Counted from the stretch's first letter, positions 42,515 through 50,313 are shown. The stretch: 64,000 bases of DNA from Dechloromonas sp. Dech2017 (GCA_009469585.1 SSXW01000016.1:26908-90907), one strand, 5' to 3'. Translations and numbers: made by a program. Notes: generated from the sequence alone by a model not told the origin.

Positions 42515-44020
42515 GATCGAGATGCTCAAAGACACTGAAGCATTCGGCAAGCTGGACGATACAGGGCGGCACTTGTTGATTGACCACATGATTGATGTGG
42601 CAGCCTGCTTTGCCCGACTTGCCGAGTGTCGATCAATTCGACGATCGCTTGAGCGAAGTGCAGGGAGAACGCTCTGGGAGCAGGACATTGCACGACTTAC
42701 CGTGCTGGCATTCTTGCACGACATCGGTAAGGCGAATTGCGGTTTTCAGGCCAAACGCTGGCGAAACGAGCGAGATATCCCGCGTAATTGGCCGATGCAT
42801 GCCGGACACGGTGTCGAAGCACTCAAAATTTTTGATCCGGATAATCGCCTCGAACACTTGCTCACACTACTTCCGGTAGAGGAAATGGGCGAATGGGGTG
42901 ATGTTTGTTATCGCTTACTGGTCGCGAGTATCAGTCACCACGGTCGTCCTCTAGTTGATGGGCCACAGGGCTGGTCACGGTCTATCTGGAAGGCCGTTGA
43001 TGGTGCATAGCGGCGACGCAGTTGTATCAACGGGTGCAGCACACCCTGAAACGCTTGTGGCCGGAAAGTCCGCCGCTAGCCTTGCGCGCTCTTCCCGGCT
43101 ACGTCGCCGCCGATGGCGAAGAGATCAAGGCCATGGCAAATTTCGAGGTTTTCTGGAACGACTCGCCCGACGACCAGAAAGCGCACCAACGCTGGGCCGC
43201 GGAAAACTCCAAGCGTTTCCTTGCCGCGCCGGTTGCGATCGGCACCATTGACCAGACGCTATTGGGTGCCCTGCAAGTTCGTCACGCGCATCTACGCCAC
43301 GCAACACTTGCCCGCAGCCTGCTGGTCGTGGATGAGGTTCACGCCTCGGATGCCTACATGACGGTGCTGCTGGAACGTTTGCTGAAAGCGCATCTGGGTT
43401 GTGGTGGGCATGCCTTGCTGCTGTCGGCCACGCTGGGTTCGAGCGCGCGCAGTCGCTATTTGGCCTTGGCGCCGACCGGGCAGTCCGGTTTGATCCGGAA
43501 CATGCCGTTCGAGCAGGCTTGTGCCGTGCCGTATCCGGCAATTTCGGATTGCCATGGTATTCGGGCCACACCCGGAACAGGGCGCTCAAAGCGAGTGAGC
43601 TGGAGCACCCGCGACTGCATCGCAGCCCCTGAGAAAATCGCGCAATTGGCTATTGAAGCCGCAGTGCAGGGCGCCAAGGTGCTGATTATCCGCAACACGG
43701 TCCCGGCTGCCGTGGCCACGCTGAATGCACTGGAAAAGCAGGTTCCCGAACTGGCATGGCTGTTCAGCGTCAAAGGCGTGAGAACGCTGCACCACAGCCG
43801 TTTCAGTCGTCAGGATAGACCGGAACTCGATGCAGCCATCGAGCAGCAGCTAGGAAAATCACGAAGACCAGGCTCCTTGATTGTTGTCGGCACCCAGACG
43901 CTGGAGCAAAGCCTGGACATTGACGCCGATTTCCTCATCACCGATTTGTGCCCGATGGATGTGCTGTTGCAGCGGCTAGGGCGTTTGCATCGTCATGAAA
44001 ACGAGCGCCCGGATAGGCCG
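42507..44020 (+). pseudogene. cas3: cas3 remnant (HD nuclease + partial helicase), deleted and truncated
   Basis: The first part (42507-43010, ~167 aa) is a Cas3 HD domain with LAFLHDIGKANCGFQAK and MHAGHG, ending at a stop codon. The same gene resumes in another frame (from about 43001) at a motif-Ia-like AATQLYQRVQHTL. It continues with the DEVH box (VVDEVHASD), LSATLG and motif VI (QRLGRLHRH). The C-terminal part of the HD region and the Walker A segment are missing between the two. The 3' end is fused directly to CRISPR sequence at GGATAGGCC (44011-44019). Not expected to encode a functional nuclease-helicase. Confidence 0.85.
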
Positions 44021-44052
44021 TGGCCAGACGTATCCGCCGACGGCTACGTCAA

Positions 44053-44565
44053 GGTTCCCCCGCGACCGCGGGGATAGGCCCCCGCCACGAATTCGTAAAG
44101 GAAACACAACATGGGTTCCCCCGCGACCGCGGGGATAGGCCCTCTCGAAGCAGTCGGCTACTTCGAGGTATTCCGGTTCCCCCGCGACCGCGGGGATAGG
44201 CCCCCATGTCGAGCGTCCCGCCAGGGCGGCGGCGAGGTTCCCCCGCGACCGCGGGGATAGGCCCACCTTGGCCATTTGCTCGGATGTCTTCTTTGTGGTT
44301 CCCCCGCGACCGCGGGGATAGGCCCGGGCCGGTCATTCGCGCCCCAGACATGGGAGCGGTTCCCCCGCGACCGCGGGGATAGGCCCTGCCGGGGAGAAGT
44401 GACGTGGCGAGAGGGATGGGTTCCCCCGCGACCGCGGGGATAGGCCCTTGCGCAGAATCGGTGCCCTGGCCGGCATAGAGGTTCCCCCGCGACCGCGGGG
44501 ATAGGCCCGGCTAAAAGCGTAAAAGCCAATCTGTTTCGCCGGTTCCCCCGCGACCGCGGGGATAG
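44053..44565 (+). CRISPR. Leaderless type I-E-like CRISPR array, 9 repeats (last truncated)
   Basis: Eight identical 29-nt repeats start at 44053, 44114, 44175, 44236, 44297, 44358, 44419 and 44480. A ninth at 44541 keeps only 25 nt. The period is exactly 61 nt, giving eight 32-nt spacers. The repeat starts GGTTCCCCCGCGACCGCGGG and ends GATAGGCCC, with a CCCCGCG/CGCGGGG stem, as in type I-E. Upstream, 44011-44019 (GGATAGGCC) lies exactly one period before, so 44021-44052 is probably a ninth spacer. No leader, Cascade or cas1-cas2 genes are present. Confidence 0.95.
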
Positions 44566-44871
44566 AATGGGCGTCGCCATCGTCTTCGACCGCGATACCG
44601 GCCGCTACGCCCTCGACCGCCAGGCAGAACGCTACGAGGTGCCTGGCATCTGGTTCTCCTCCGCTGAAATTCACGCCCTGCTCAGCACGCAGCAACTGCT
44701 CGTCGCCTTCGATGGCGAGCCTGCTCGCCGAGCATGTCGGGCTCGCTGTGCCAGCACCTCCTCAGCATGCTCGAAATTACCACCGATTCGGCCGACGACT
44801 GCTTTGCCGACTACAAGGTGAGCATCGACGAAGCGAACTTGCCGAGCGTAACGCTGATCGAGCGGGTGTAA
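44566..44871 (+). pseudogene. Fragment of a second WYL regulator fused to an unidentified 3' piece
   Basis: 44567-44800 is a diverged copy of the intact WYL gene from its codon ~48 (MGVAIVFDRDTGRYALDRQA in the fragment). A 2-nt loss near 44716 shifts the frame, and homology ends at TTCGGCCGACGAC. The remaining bases encode CFADYKVSIDEANLPSVTLI and a few more residues up to a TAA at 44869, which looks like the C-terminus of a different protein that I cannot identify. The left edge is joined to the truncated last CRISPR repeat. Confidence 0.75.
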
Positions 44872-44877
44872 GCAACC

Positions 44878-45171
44878 TCAGCGCCGCCCGCCCCAATACC
44901 CGGGCCGGCGGCGCTGGTGGGCGACGGAATGGATACTGACGGTGTCGCCAGAAAATCGATAGATCAGGAAATAGGGAAAATGCTTGAGAGCCAGGGCGCG
45001 CAGGCGCTTCGAAACAGGCTTGCCAATTTCCGGATATTCGCTCAGACGTTGGCGCGTATGCAGCACGTCCTGCAAGAAGGCTTCGGCAACGCGTTCGCTG
45101 GCATGGTCGGTGTAGTAATCGATGGCGGTGTTCAATTCGGCCTGGGCCGATTTGAGAAATATCGCTTTCAT
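44878..45171 (-). CDS. RelE/ParE family toxin
   Basis: A 97-aa protein of the RelE/ParE fold: FLKSAQAELNTAIDYY (helical N-terminus), RLSEYPEIGKPV, then FPYFLIYRFSGDTVSIHSVA and a basic end RRRPGYWGGRR. It would act as the toxin of a type II module; the target (gyrase or ribosome) is not readable from sequence. Its start overlaps the antitoxin stop by 4 bp. Confidence 0.82.
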   Translation of the reverse strand: MKAIFLKSAQAELNTAIDYYTDHASERVAEAFLQDVLHTRQRLSEYPEIGKPVSKRLRALALKHFPYFLIYRFSGDTVSIHSVAHQRRRPGYWGGRR

Positions 45172-45410
45172 GCCACCCGGCGATTAGCGATCCGCGCCCG
45201 TGCCTGGGCGATGGCCTCGTCGAAGTCGATGGCCTCCATTTCGCCGCGCTCATACGCATCGCCGCGCCGTTCGGCCTCTTCGACCCAGGCAGCGAGGATT
45301 TCGTCATCTTCTTCCAGGCTGATCAGCAGGCGCTCGGCCAGCTTGGCGCGGTCGCTGGTGGCCAGTTGCAGTGCGGCGGCTTCGATGTCTTCAAGCGGGG
45401 AATTGATCAT
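45168..45410 (-). CDS. Addiction-module antitoxin paired with the ParE-like toxin
   Basis: An 80-aa protein with the pattern of the addiction-module component family: ALQLATSDRAKLAERLLISL, then EDDEILAAWVEEAERR, then the acidic toxin-contact region with DFDEAIAQARARI. It is the first gene of the toxin-antitoxin pair; a purine-rich AAGGAGG box precedes the ATG. Such modules frequently sit in degraded mobile or defence regions, as here. Confidence 0.8.
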   Translation of the reverse strand: MINSPLEDIEAAALQLATSDRAKLAERLLISLEEDDEILAAWVEEAERRGDAYERGEMEAIDFDEAIAQARARIANRRVA

Positions 45411-45523
45411 GATGGGTCCTCCTTCGTATCTTGGGCAATGCTATAGAAAGGAAAGTTGCCAAGACCACCGGCAAAGCGCCGCCGGGTTTCGCGGCGGGGC
45501 TGCCGGGTGCAAGCGGATGGCAA

Positions 45524-45748
45524 TCACGCCAGCCGGGTGCGCAGTTCGGCAATGACTGGTTCGGCGGGCACGGTTTCCACTTCGCTGCCGTTCAGTTGCG
45601 CGATGCGGCGGGCGATTTCTTCATCCCAGGCGGCGGCGATGGCTTCCGGTGTGTCGACGCTGACCCAGAGCTTTTCCGCCAGGTCGACGCGCTGGTTCGG
45701 GCTGAGTTGCATGGCGGCCTCGGCTACTTGCTGGTAAGTGGGCGACAT
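45524..45748 (-). CDS. Second addiction-module antitoxin-like protein (no toxin partner)
   Basis: A 74-aa relative of the preceding antitoxin: AAMQLSPNQRVDLAEKLWVS and AAAWDEEIARRIAQLNGSEV. AGGAGG lies 7 nt before the ATG at 45748 (4 nt before an adjacent ATG at 45751). The 113 bp after its stop, up to the other antitoxin gene, contain no intact toxin gene; a short open stretch (GVIAIRLHPAAPPRNP) may be what is left of one. Confidence 0.7.
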   Translation of the reverse strand: MSPTYQQVAEAAMQLSPNQRVDLAEKLWVSVDTPEAIAAAWDEEIARRIAQLNGSEVETVPAEPVIAELRTRLA

Positions 45749-45811
45749 CATGAAACCTCCTGGACGGTAGACCTTGGATTGTAGAGAAGTTCTTTCTGGA
45801 TTGCTCGGCCG

Positions 45812-46126
45812 ATGAACTGCGAACCCATTGATCCCTTTCCACTTTTCGCGCTCCAGCACTGGTGCTATTGGCCGCGCCAGTATGCGCTTATTCATGTTGA
45901 ACAGGTCTTCGAGGACAACCTGTTAACCCAGCGCAGCCAGGCCCTGCACAAGCGGGTGGACGAGCCCGGTTTCGAGGTGCGCGACGGGTTGCGCATCGAG
46001 CGCGCCTTGCCGCTTTTTTGCGACCGGCAGGGGCTGGTCGGCAAGGCGGATGTCGTCGAATTTCTGCCGGACGGCACGCCGTACCCGGTCGAATACAAAC
46101 ACGGTTCGCCCCCCGGCAATGGGGGG
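45812..46126 (+). pseudogene. cas4: cas4 fragment (N-terminal part only)
   Basis: The first ~105 codons are clearly Cas4-like: PLFALQHWCYWPRQYALIHV, LHKRVDEPG, LPLFCDRQGLVGKADVVEF and PYPVEYKHG, which includes the QxxYK-like nuclease strand. The Cys normally found in the CPRQ motif is Trp here, and the C-terminal Cys cluster is absent. After GSPPGNGG the frame runs into antisense of the DUF302 gene, so homology stops near 46126. Cas4 is not a usual part of type I-E, so it may come from another CRISPR system. Confidence 0.8.
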
Positions 46127-46156
46127 GCGTCGATCATGGCGTTTGCTACCCGCACT

Positions 46157-46540
46157 TCAGCGCACCTCATCCACAATCATCACCAGCCTCTCCTCGATTT
46201 CGGCCATGACGCGGTCCACTTCGGCGTTGTGGCCGAGCAGGGCCGGCAGGGCGTCGGGGCGGATGAGGCCGATCTGGGTGGCGCCTTTTTCGGTGAACAC
46301 GGCGATCCGCCAGGGCAGGGCGAGGCTGAGCCGGATGTCGATGGCGAGCAGTTTTTCCAGGTAGCGGTAGTTGCCGATGTCGACGATCCGGCATTCCTCG
46401 TCGAGGTCGATGTCCTTGCCTTGCAGCGTTTCGCCGAGGTCGTGGCTGGCCAGGATGACGAAGCCCAGGCGCTGGATGGTCGGCGCCAGGTCGAAGGTTG
46501 CTTCGTAGAATGATTTGCTGCTTTCGACGATGTAATACAC
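46157..46540 (-). CDS. DUF302 family protein
   Basis: A 127-aa protein matching the DUF302 pattern: YYIVESSKSFYEATFDLAPT, then a central strand-helix region and LSLALPWRIAVFTEKGATQI with a C-terminal helix (MAEIEERLVMIVDE). The GTG at 46540 has an AAGGAA box 6 nt upstream; no ATG fits. The function of DUF302 is unknown. It is convergent with the cas4 fragment and divergent from bufA. The 322 bp between its start and bufA hold dispersed repeat copy 4 and a putative ECF-type promoter. Confidence 0.75.
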   Translation of the reverse strand: MYYIVESSKSFYEATFDLAPTIQRLGFVILASHDLGETLQGKDIDLDEECRIVDIGNYRYLEKLLAIDIRLSLALPWRIAVFTEKGATQIGLIRPDALPALLGHNAEVDRVMAEIEERLVMIVDEVR

Positions 46541-46668
46541 GCTTGTTCCTTGGCGGCTGGGGCGGCTCGCAGCATAGCCGAGGGCTGCTTTCCGGACAAT
46601 GCGGCCTTGGCCGGATGGTGCAATCCGCCTTCCGGATTGAATTTTTACGAACAATGGAAGTCTGTTCG

Positions 46669-46708
46669 ATTGCCGCGGTCGACCGCAAAAACCGGCCGAA
46701 ATCGAAAT
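46669..46708 (-). repeat. Dispersed ~40-bp repeat, copy 4 (inverted)
   Basis: Reading the minus strand: GATTTCGATTTCGGCCGG, T-run, then GCGGTCGACCGCGGCAA. It lies upstream of bufA. Confidence 0.75.
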
Positions 46709-46748
46709 CGGCTTGCTTGGCGCGGGACGAAAATTTTTTGAATCCGTT

Positions 46749-46776
46749 GTAAGAAACCGGCATGCCTGCCGTCTAA
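46749..46776 (+). promoter_or_regulatory. Putative ECF-sigma promoter for the bufferin operon
   Basis: TGTAAGAAAC (46749-46758) and CGTCTAA (46770-46776), with 15 bp between TGTAAG and CGTCTA, resemble the GTAA/CGTC elements of extracytoplasmic-function sigma promoters. It is 87 bp before bufA. Bufferin operons are known to be ECF-controlled in some bacteria; the assignment here is inference. Confidence 0.45.
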
Positions 46777-46862
46777 GCATCAACCCGCCGATGTCATGCC
46801 GGATCGCCGCGGCCGGGTTGCTGAACAACTCATCCCAACTTCTCAGAGAAAAGGAATCGATC

Positions 46863-47135
46863 ATGTCCACTACGATGACTGGTGCACGCATGGCCGCCAT
46901 GGCCGCCGCTTTTGCTGCTTCTTCGATGGCCTTCGCGGCCGACATGCCGGCCAAGGCGGGCGCTGCGGCCGAGACGGTCAAGTGTTACGGCGTTACCGCC
47001 TGCAAGGGTCAGACCGACTGCAAGACCGCCGAGAACGCCTGCAAGGGCCAGAATGCCTGCAAGGGACACGGCTTCAAGAACATGACCAAGGCCGATTGCA
47101 TGGCCGCCAAGGGTTCGGTCGGCATGCCCAAGTAA
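46863..47135 (+). CDS. bufA: Bufferin-type RiPP precursor (BufA2-like), exported Cys-rich peptide
   Basis: A 90-aa precursor: a signal peptide of about 24 residues ending SSMAFA, followed by a Lys/Gly-rich core with six cysteines, mostly in ACKG-type steps (KCYGVTACKGQTDCK, ENACKGQNACKGHG, ADC). This matches bufferins, copper-chelating RiPPs whose cysteines are converted to thiooxazoles by an MNIO enzyme before export. The genes for such an enzyme and its partner follow directly. An AAGGAA box precedes the ATG; a longer in-frame reading upstream is rejected. Confidence 0.82.
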   Translation: MSTTMTGARMAAMAAAFAASSMAFAADMPAKAGAAAETVKCYGVTACKGQTDCKTAENACKGQNACKGHGFKNMTKADCMAAKGSVGMPK

Positions 47136-47148
47136 GTTGCCGCTGGCG

Positions 47149-47178
47149 GCGCCATCCACCGGGTGGCGCTGCTTTTTT
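47149..47178 (+). terminator. Hairpin with T-tract between bufA and bufB (likely attenuator)
   Basis: A 9-bp stem (47149-47157 with 47161-47169, one wobble) is followed by CTGC and six T residues. It lies 13 bp after bufA and 20 bp before bufB. In a precursor-enzyme operon this would let most transcripts stop after bufA. Confidence 0.65.
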
Positions 47179-47198
47179 GCCTGCCGCGAGAACCCGAT

Positions 47199-48089
47199 AT
47201 GAACCGGACGCCTTCCCCCGCCTCGCCCGAAATACGTGCGCCCTTTCTCGGCTACGGGCTGGGCCTGCGGCCGACCCATTACGCCGATTTCCTGGCGGCG
47301 CCGCAGCCGGTGGACTGGCTGGAGATCATCGCCGAGAACTACATGATCCAGGGCGGCAAGCCGCTCGCCATGCTCGACGCCATCCGCGCCGACTACCCGC
47401 TGGCCATGCATGGTGTGTCGATGTCGCTCGGCTCGGTGCAGCCGCTCGACGCCGATTACCTGCGCCGCCTCAAGGCTTTCGCCGAACGCATCGAGCCGGC
47501 GTGGATTTCCGACCACCTGTGCTGGACCGGCGTGCATGGCGTCAATCTGCACGACCTCTATCCGCTGCCCTACACCGAGGAGGCCCTCAAGCATGTCGTC
47601 GGGCGCATCGGCCAGGTGCAGGAACTGCTCGGTCGCCGGCTGGTCATCGAAAACGTTTCCAGCTACCTGAGCTACGCCGATTCGGCGATGAGCGAATGGG
47701 AATTCCTCGCCGCCATCGCCGAACAGGCCGACTGCCTGCTGCTGCTCGACGTCAACAACATCTACGTCAGCAGCGTCAATCATGGCTTCGACCCGCGGGC
47801 CTTCATCGATCACCTGCCGCCCGGGCGCATCCAGCAGATCCACCTGGCCGGCCATTCCAACATCGGCGATTTCATCATCGACACCCACGACGCCCCCATC
47901 ATCGACCCGGTCTTCGATCTCTACGCCCACGCCTGCCGGCGCTGCGGGCCGGTCAGCACGATGATCGAGCGCGACGACAAGATTCCGCCGCTGGCCGAGC
48001 TGATCGCCGAACTCGACCGCGTCCGGCAGATCGCCGCCGATGCCCTCACATCAACCCGAATCGCGCGGGAGGCGCCATGTCCGGCCTGA
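47199..48089 (+). CDS. bufB: BufB-like MNIO (DUF692) iron oxidative enzyme
   Basis: A 296-aa TIM-barrel protein of the DUF692 family (multinuclear non-heme iron-dependent oxidative enzymes, like MbnB). Likely metal-ligand motifs run through it: [48 protein letters not shown] and DTHDAPI. It is expected to modify precursor cysteines in the cytoplasm. The ATG at 47199 is chosen; the upstream in-frame extension overlaps the attenuator. It overlaps bufC by 13 bp. Confidence 0.88.
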   Translation: MNRTPSPASPEIRAPFLGYGLGLRPTHYADFLAAPQPVDWLEIIAENYMIQGGKPLAMLDAIRADYPLAMHGVSMSLGSVQPLDADYLRRLKAFAERIEPAWISDHLCWTGVHGVNLHDLYPLPYTEEALKHVVGRIGQVQELLGRRLVIENVSSYLSYADSAMSEWEFLAAIAEQADCLLLLDVNNIYVSSVNHGFDPRAFIDHLPPGRIQQIHLAGHSNIGDFIIDTHDAPIIDPVFDLYAHACRRCGPVSTMIERDDKIPPLAELIAELDRVRQIAADALTSTRIAREAPCPA

Positions 48090-48877
48090 GCCTCGGCGAA
48101 ATCCAGGCCCGCCTCAAGGACTACATCCTCGCCGCCGGCGACGATCCGGCGCCGCTGCTGCCGCTGCTCGCCGGCGGCCACGGCCTGTCCGGCGAGCGCC
48201 GCCTGGGCATCTACCACAACGCCTACCGGGCCCGCCTGGCCGAGGCGCTGGAGGCCGTCTACGAGCGCACCTGGGCCTATCTCGGCGACCAGGAATTCCA
48301 CGCGCTGACGGCCGGCTACATCGAGGCCAGCCCGTCCTCGGTGGCCAATCTGCGCGACTACGGCGACAGCTTCCCGGCCTACGTTGCCGGCCAACAGCCG
48401 GACGACCCCGAGGCCGGCGAACTGGCGGCCATGGACTGGGCGCTGCACATCGCCTTCGACGCGCCCGATGCACCCAGCCTGGCGCCGGCGGCGCTCGGCG
48501 AACTGGGCGAGGACGACTGGGCGGTGGCCGGCTTCGCCTTGCAGCCCGGCCTGTCGCTGGCCACTTTCGCGTGGAACGTCGCCGAAATCTGGCACGCCAT
48601 CGACCAGGGCGGCGTGCCGCCGCCGGCCGCCCGCCTGGCCGAGCCGACTGGCCACGTCTTCTGGCGGCGCGAGCAGCGCAGCCATTTCCGCTCGCTGTCG
48701 CCGGCCGAGTACCGCATGCTGGCCAGCCTGGGCCAGGGCGCCGGCTTCGCCGCATGCTGCGAGCGGCTGGGCGCCGAATTTCCCGATCTGGCCGAGCAGG
48801 CCGGGCCCTGGCTGTTCGGCTGGGTCAGCGACGGCATGCTGTCGGCCATCGTGCGGCCGGCCTCCGGTCAGCCCTGA
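48077..48877 (+). CDS. bufC: BufC-like DUF2063 partner protein
   Basis: A 266-aa protein with an N-terminal DUF2063 region ([20 protein letters not shown] and [20 protein letters not shown]) and a C-terminal alpha/beta part. In MNIO systems such partners help recruit the precursor to the enzyme. The ATG at 48077 follows GGGAGG and overlaps bufB, showing coupled expression. The usual DoxX-type membrane gene of bufferin operons is not adjacent. Confidence 0.82.
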   Translation: MSGLSLGEIQARLKDYILAAGDDPAPLLPLLAGGHGLSGERRLGIYHNAYRARLAEALEAVYERTWAYLGDQEFHALTAGYIEASPSSVANLRDYGDSFPAYVAGQQPDDPEAGELAAMDWALHIAFDAPDAPSLAPAALGELGEDDWAVAGFALQPGLSLATFAWNVAEIWHAIDQGGVPPPAARLAEPTGHVFWRREQRSHFRSLSPAEYRMLASLGQGAGFAACCERLGAEFPDLAEQAGPWLFGWVSDGMLSAIVRPASGQP

Positions 48878-48984
48878 GGGCGGTGCGGCGTATCAGCGAT
48901 TGTTGATGCAGATCATGGGCAAGCGGCAGCCGCTTGCCCAGAATTCCGTCGGCTTGCCAACTCCATGGATGTTTTCAAGTCGAT

Positions 48985-49698
48985 ATGTTTTTCCTCCGAA
49001 GTGTTTTCGTGGCGACTGCGGTCGCCGCCTTTTTTTCCCCGGCCCAGGCCGCCGAGCCGGCCGAACGGCAATTCACCGCGCTGGCCGGGCTGCCTCCGGA
49101 GAAGTTGGCGGCGCATGTCGGCCAGCCGGTCGAGGTCGATGTTGACCTGGTGGCCGGCGGCAACCTGGAAATCCGGCAGGATGGCGAACGGGCGGTCGTG
49201 CTCTACCACATGGCCTTCAACCAGATCGCCGAGGGCTGGAGCTGGCAGCCGTTGGCCCGGCCGGACCACGAAGATTATTACCGCTACAAATTCTTGCCGC
49301 TGCAGTCGGTGGCCGTCGAGCGCGGCGAGTACCAGCACGAAGACAAGATCGGCGCGCCGCAGACGATGAAGGTCAATTGGCGCTACGACTATTTCCTCGC
49401 CTTCGCCAATCTCTACGATTTCTACCCGCGCCGGGTCGATGACGATGCCGGCTTCGTGGCCGAATTGCCGGCCAGGCTGACCGACAAGGTGGGGATCCGC
49501 GCCAGGGCCCGGCTGATCGCGCCGGTGATCAGCGAAAGCACGACCTTCTGGAAAGCGACTTACGGCAAGCCGGTCGATTTCACGCTGAAGAAACGTTACC
49601 TGGTCGGGCAGCTCGAGGAGATCGATTTCATCGACACGGCGAGCGGCGCCACGCTGTGCCGCATCCGGCCCGGGCAGGGGCGCTGCGCGCTGCCGTGA
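48985..49698 (+). CDS. Exported protein of unknown function
   Basis: A 237-aa protein I do not recognise. The first ~22 residues are a clear signal peptide (FLRSVFVATAVAAFFSPAQA), so it is periplasmic or outer-membrane associated. The mature part is rich in aromatic residues and acidic/basic patches (DHEDYYRYKFLP, NWRYDYFLAFANLYDFYPRR) and ends with a Cys in LCRIRPGQGRCALP (two Cys). The ATG at 48985 is chosen over an upstream in-frame ATG at 48934 because it gives the signal peptide at the N-terminus. It may or may not belong to the buf operon (107-bp gap). Confidence 0.65.
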   Translation: MFFLRSVFVATAVAAFFSPAQAAEPAERQFTALAGLPPEKLAAHVGQPVEVDVDLVAGGNLEIRQDGERAVVLYHMAFNQIAEGWSWQPLARPDHEDYYRYKFLPLQSVAVERGEYQHEDKIGAPQTMKVNWRYDYFLAFANLYDFYPRRVDDDAGFVAELPARLTDKVGIRARARLIAPVISESTTFWKATYGKPVDFTLKKRYLVGQLEEIDFIDTASGATLCRIRPGQGRCALP

Positions 49699-49712
49699 TG
49701 GCGGCCGGCCGC

Positions 49713-50156
49713 TTAACGATAGACGAGAACCGGCACCTTGGAATGGGTCAGCACCTTGTTGGTTTCGCTGCCCAGCAAAAAGCCGCTGATGCCGCGCCGG
49801 CCGTGCGAGGCCATGAAGATCAGGTCACAGCCCGACTTTTCGGCGGCTTCGATGATGGCTTCGTAGGGAACGTCGCTGACCGCCGAGGTGGTGGCACATG
49901 GGACGCCGGCTTCGGCGCACAGTTTTTCGACCTCGCCGAGGTACTGGGTGGCCTGCTGGTCGGCCATTTCGGCGAATTTCTCCGGTGTCGTCGGGTCGAT
50001 CAGCGCGCCTTCGCCGAAGTAGGCGATGGGGTATTCGGGCTTGGCAAAAAACACCGTGACCCGGGCGCCGGCTTCCTTGGCGAAGGAAACGGCGCGCCGC
50101 GCCGTGGCCAGGGAGAGTTCCGAGCCGTCGGTCGGGACGAAGATGTGCTTGAACAT
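49713..50156 (-). CDS. Universal stress protein (UspA family)
   Basis: A 147-aa single Usp domain starting FKHIFVPTDGSELS and ending with the ATP-binding type motif SHGRRGISGFLLGSETNKVL. An AGGAGG box 6 nt upstream favours the ATG at 50156 over the TTG at 50162. The neighbouring phaC is divergent; Usp genes close to PHA or anaerobic-respiration genes are common, but the specific role is unknown. Confidence 0.88.
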   Translation of the reverse strand: MFKHIFVPTDGSELSLATARRAVSFAKEAGARVTVFFAKPEYPIAYFGEGALIDPTTPEKFAEMADQQATQYLGEVEKLCAEAGVPCATTSAVSDVPYEAIIEAAEKSGCDLIFMASHGRRGISGFLLGSETNKVLTHSKVPVLVYR

Positions 50157-50274
50157 GCTCAACCTCCTGAAGTGATCTGCCGGCGGTGCACCCCGCCTTG
50201 TCGGGATTCATGCTACGCCAAGTCGCCGCGAATGAAAACCGGCGCCGGGGTGCACACGGCGGCGGCTGATGGAG

Positions 50275-50313
50275 TGCTACGGTCGACCGGAAAAATCGCC
50301 GAAAATCGAAAAC
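50275..50313 (-). repeat. Dispersed ~40-bp repeat, copy 5 (inverted)
   Basis: The minus strand reads TTTTCGATTTTCGGCGA, T-run, then CCGGTCGACCGTAGCAC. It lies in the 334-bp usp-phaC intergenic region, where I see no other feature besides a weak purine-rich RBS for phaC. Confidence 0.75.

Noticed and set aside
43976..44695. Several minus-strand frames with repeated PRGRGG/PAVAGEP units
   Set aside because: They are translations of the CRISPR repeats and not proteins.
46127..46513. Continuation of the cas4 reading frame past 46126
   Set aside because: It is antisense of the DUF302 gene and has no Cas4 residues; the real homology ends near GSPPGNGG.
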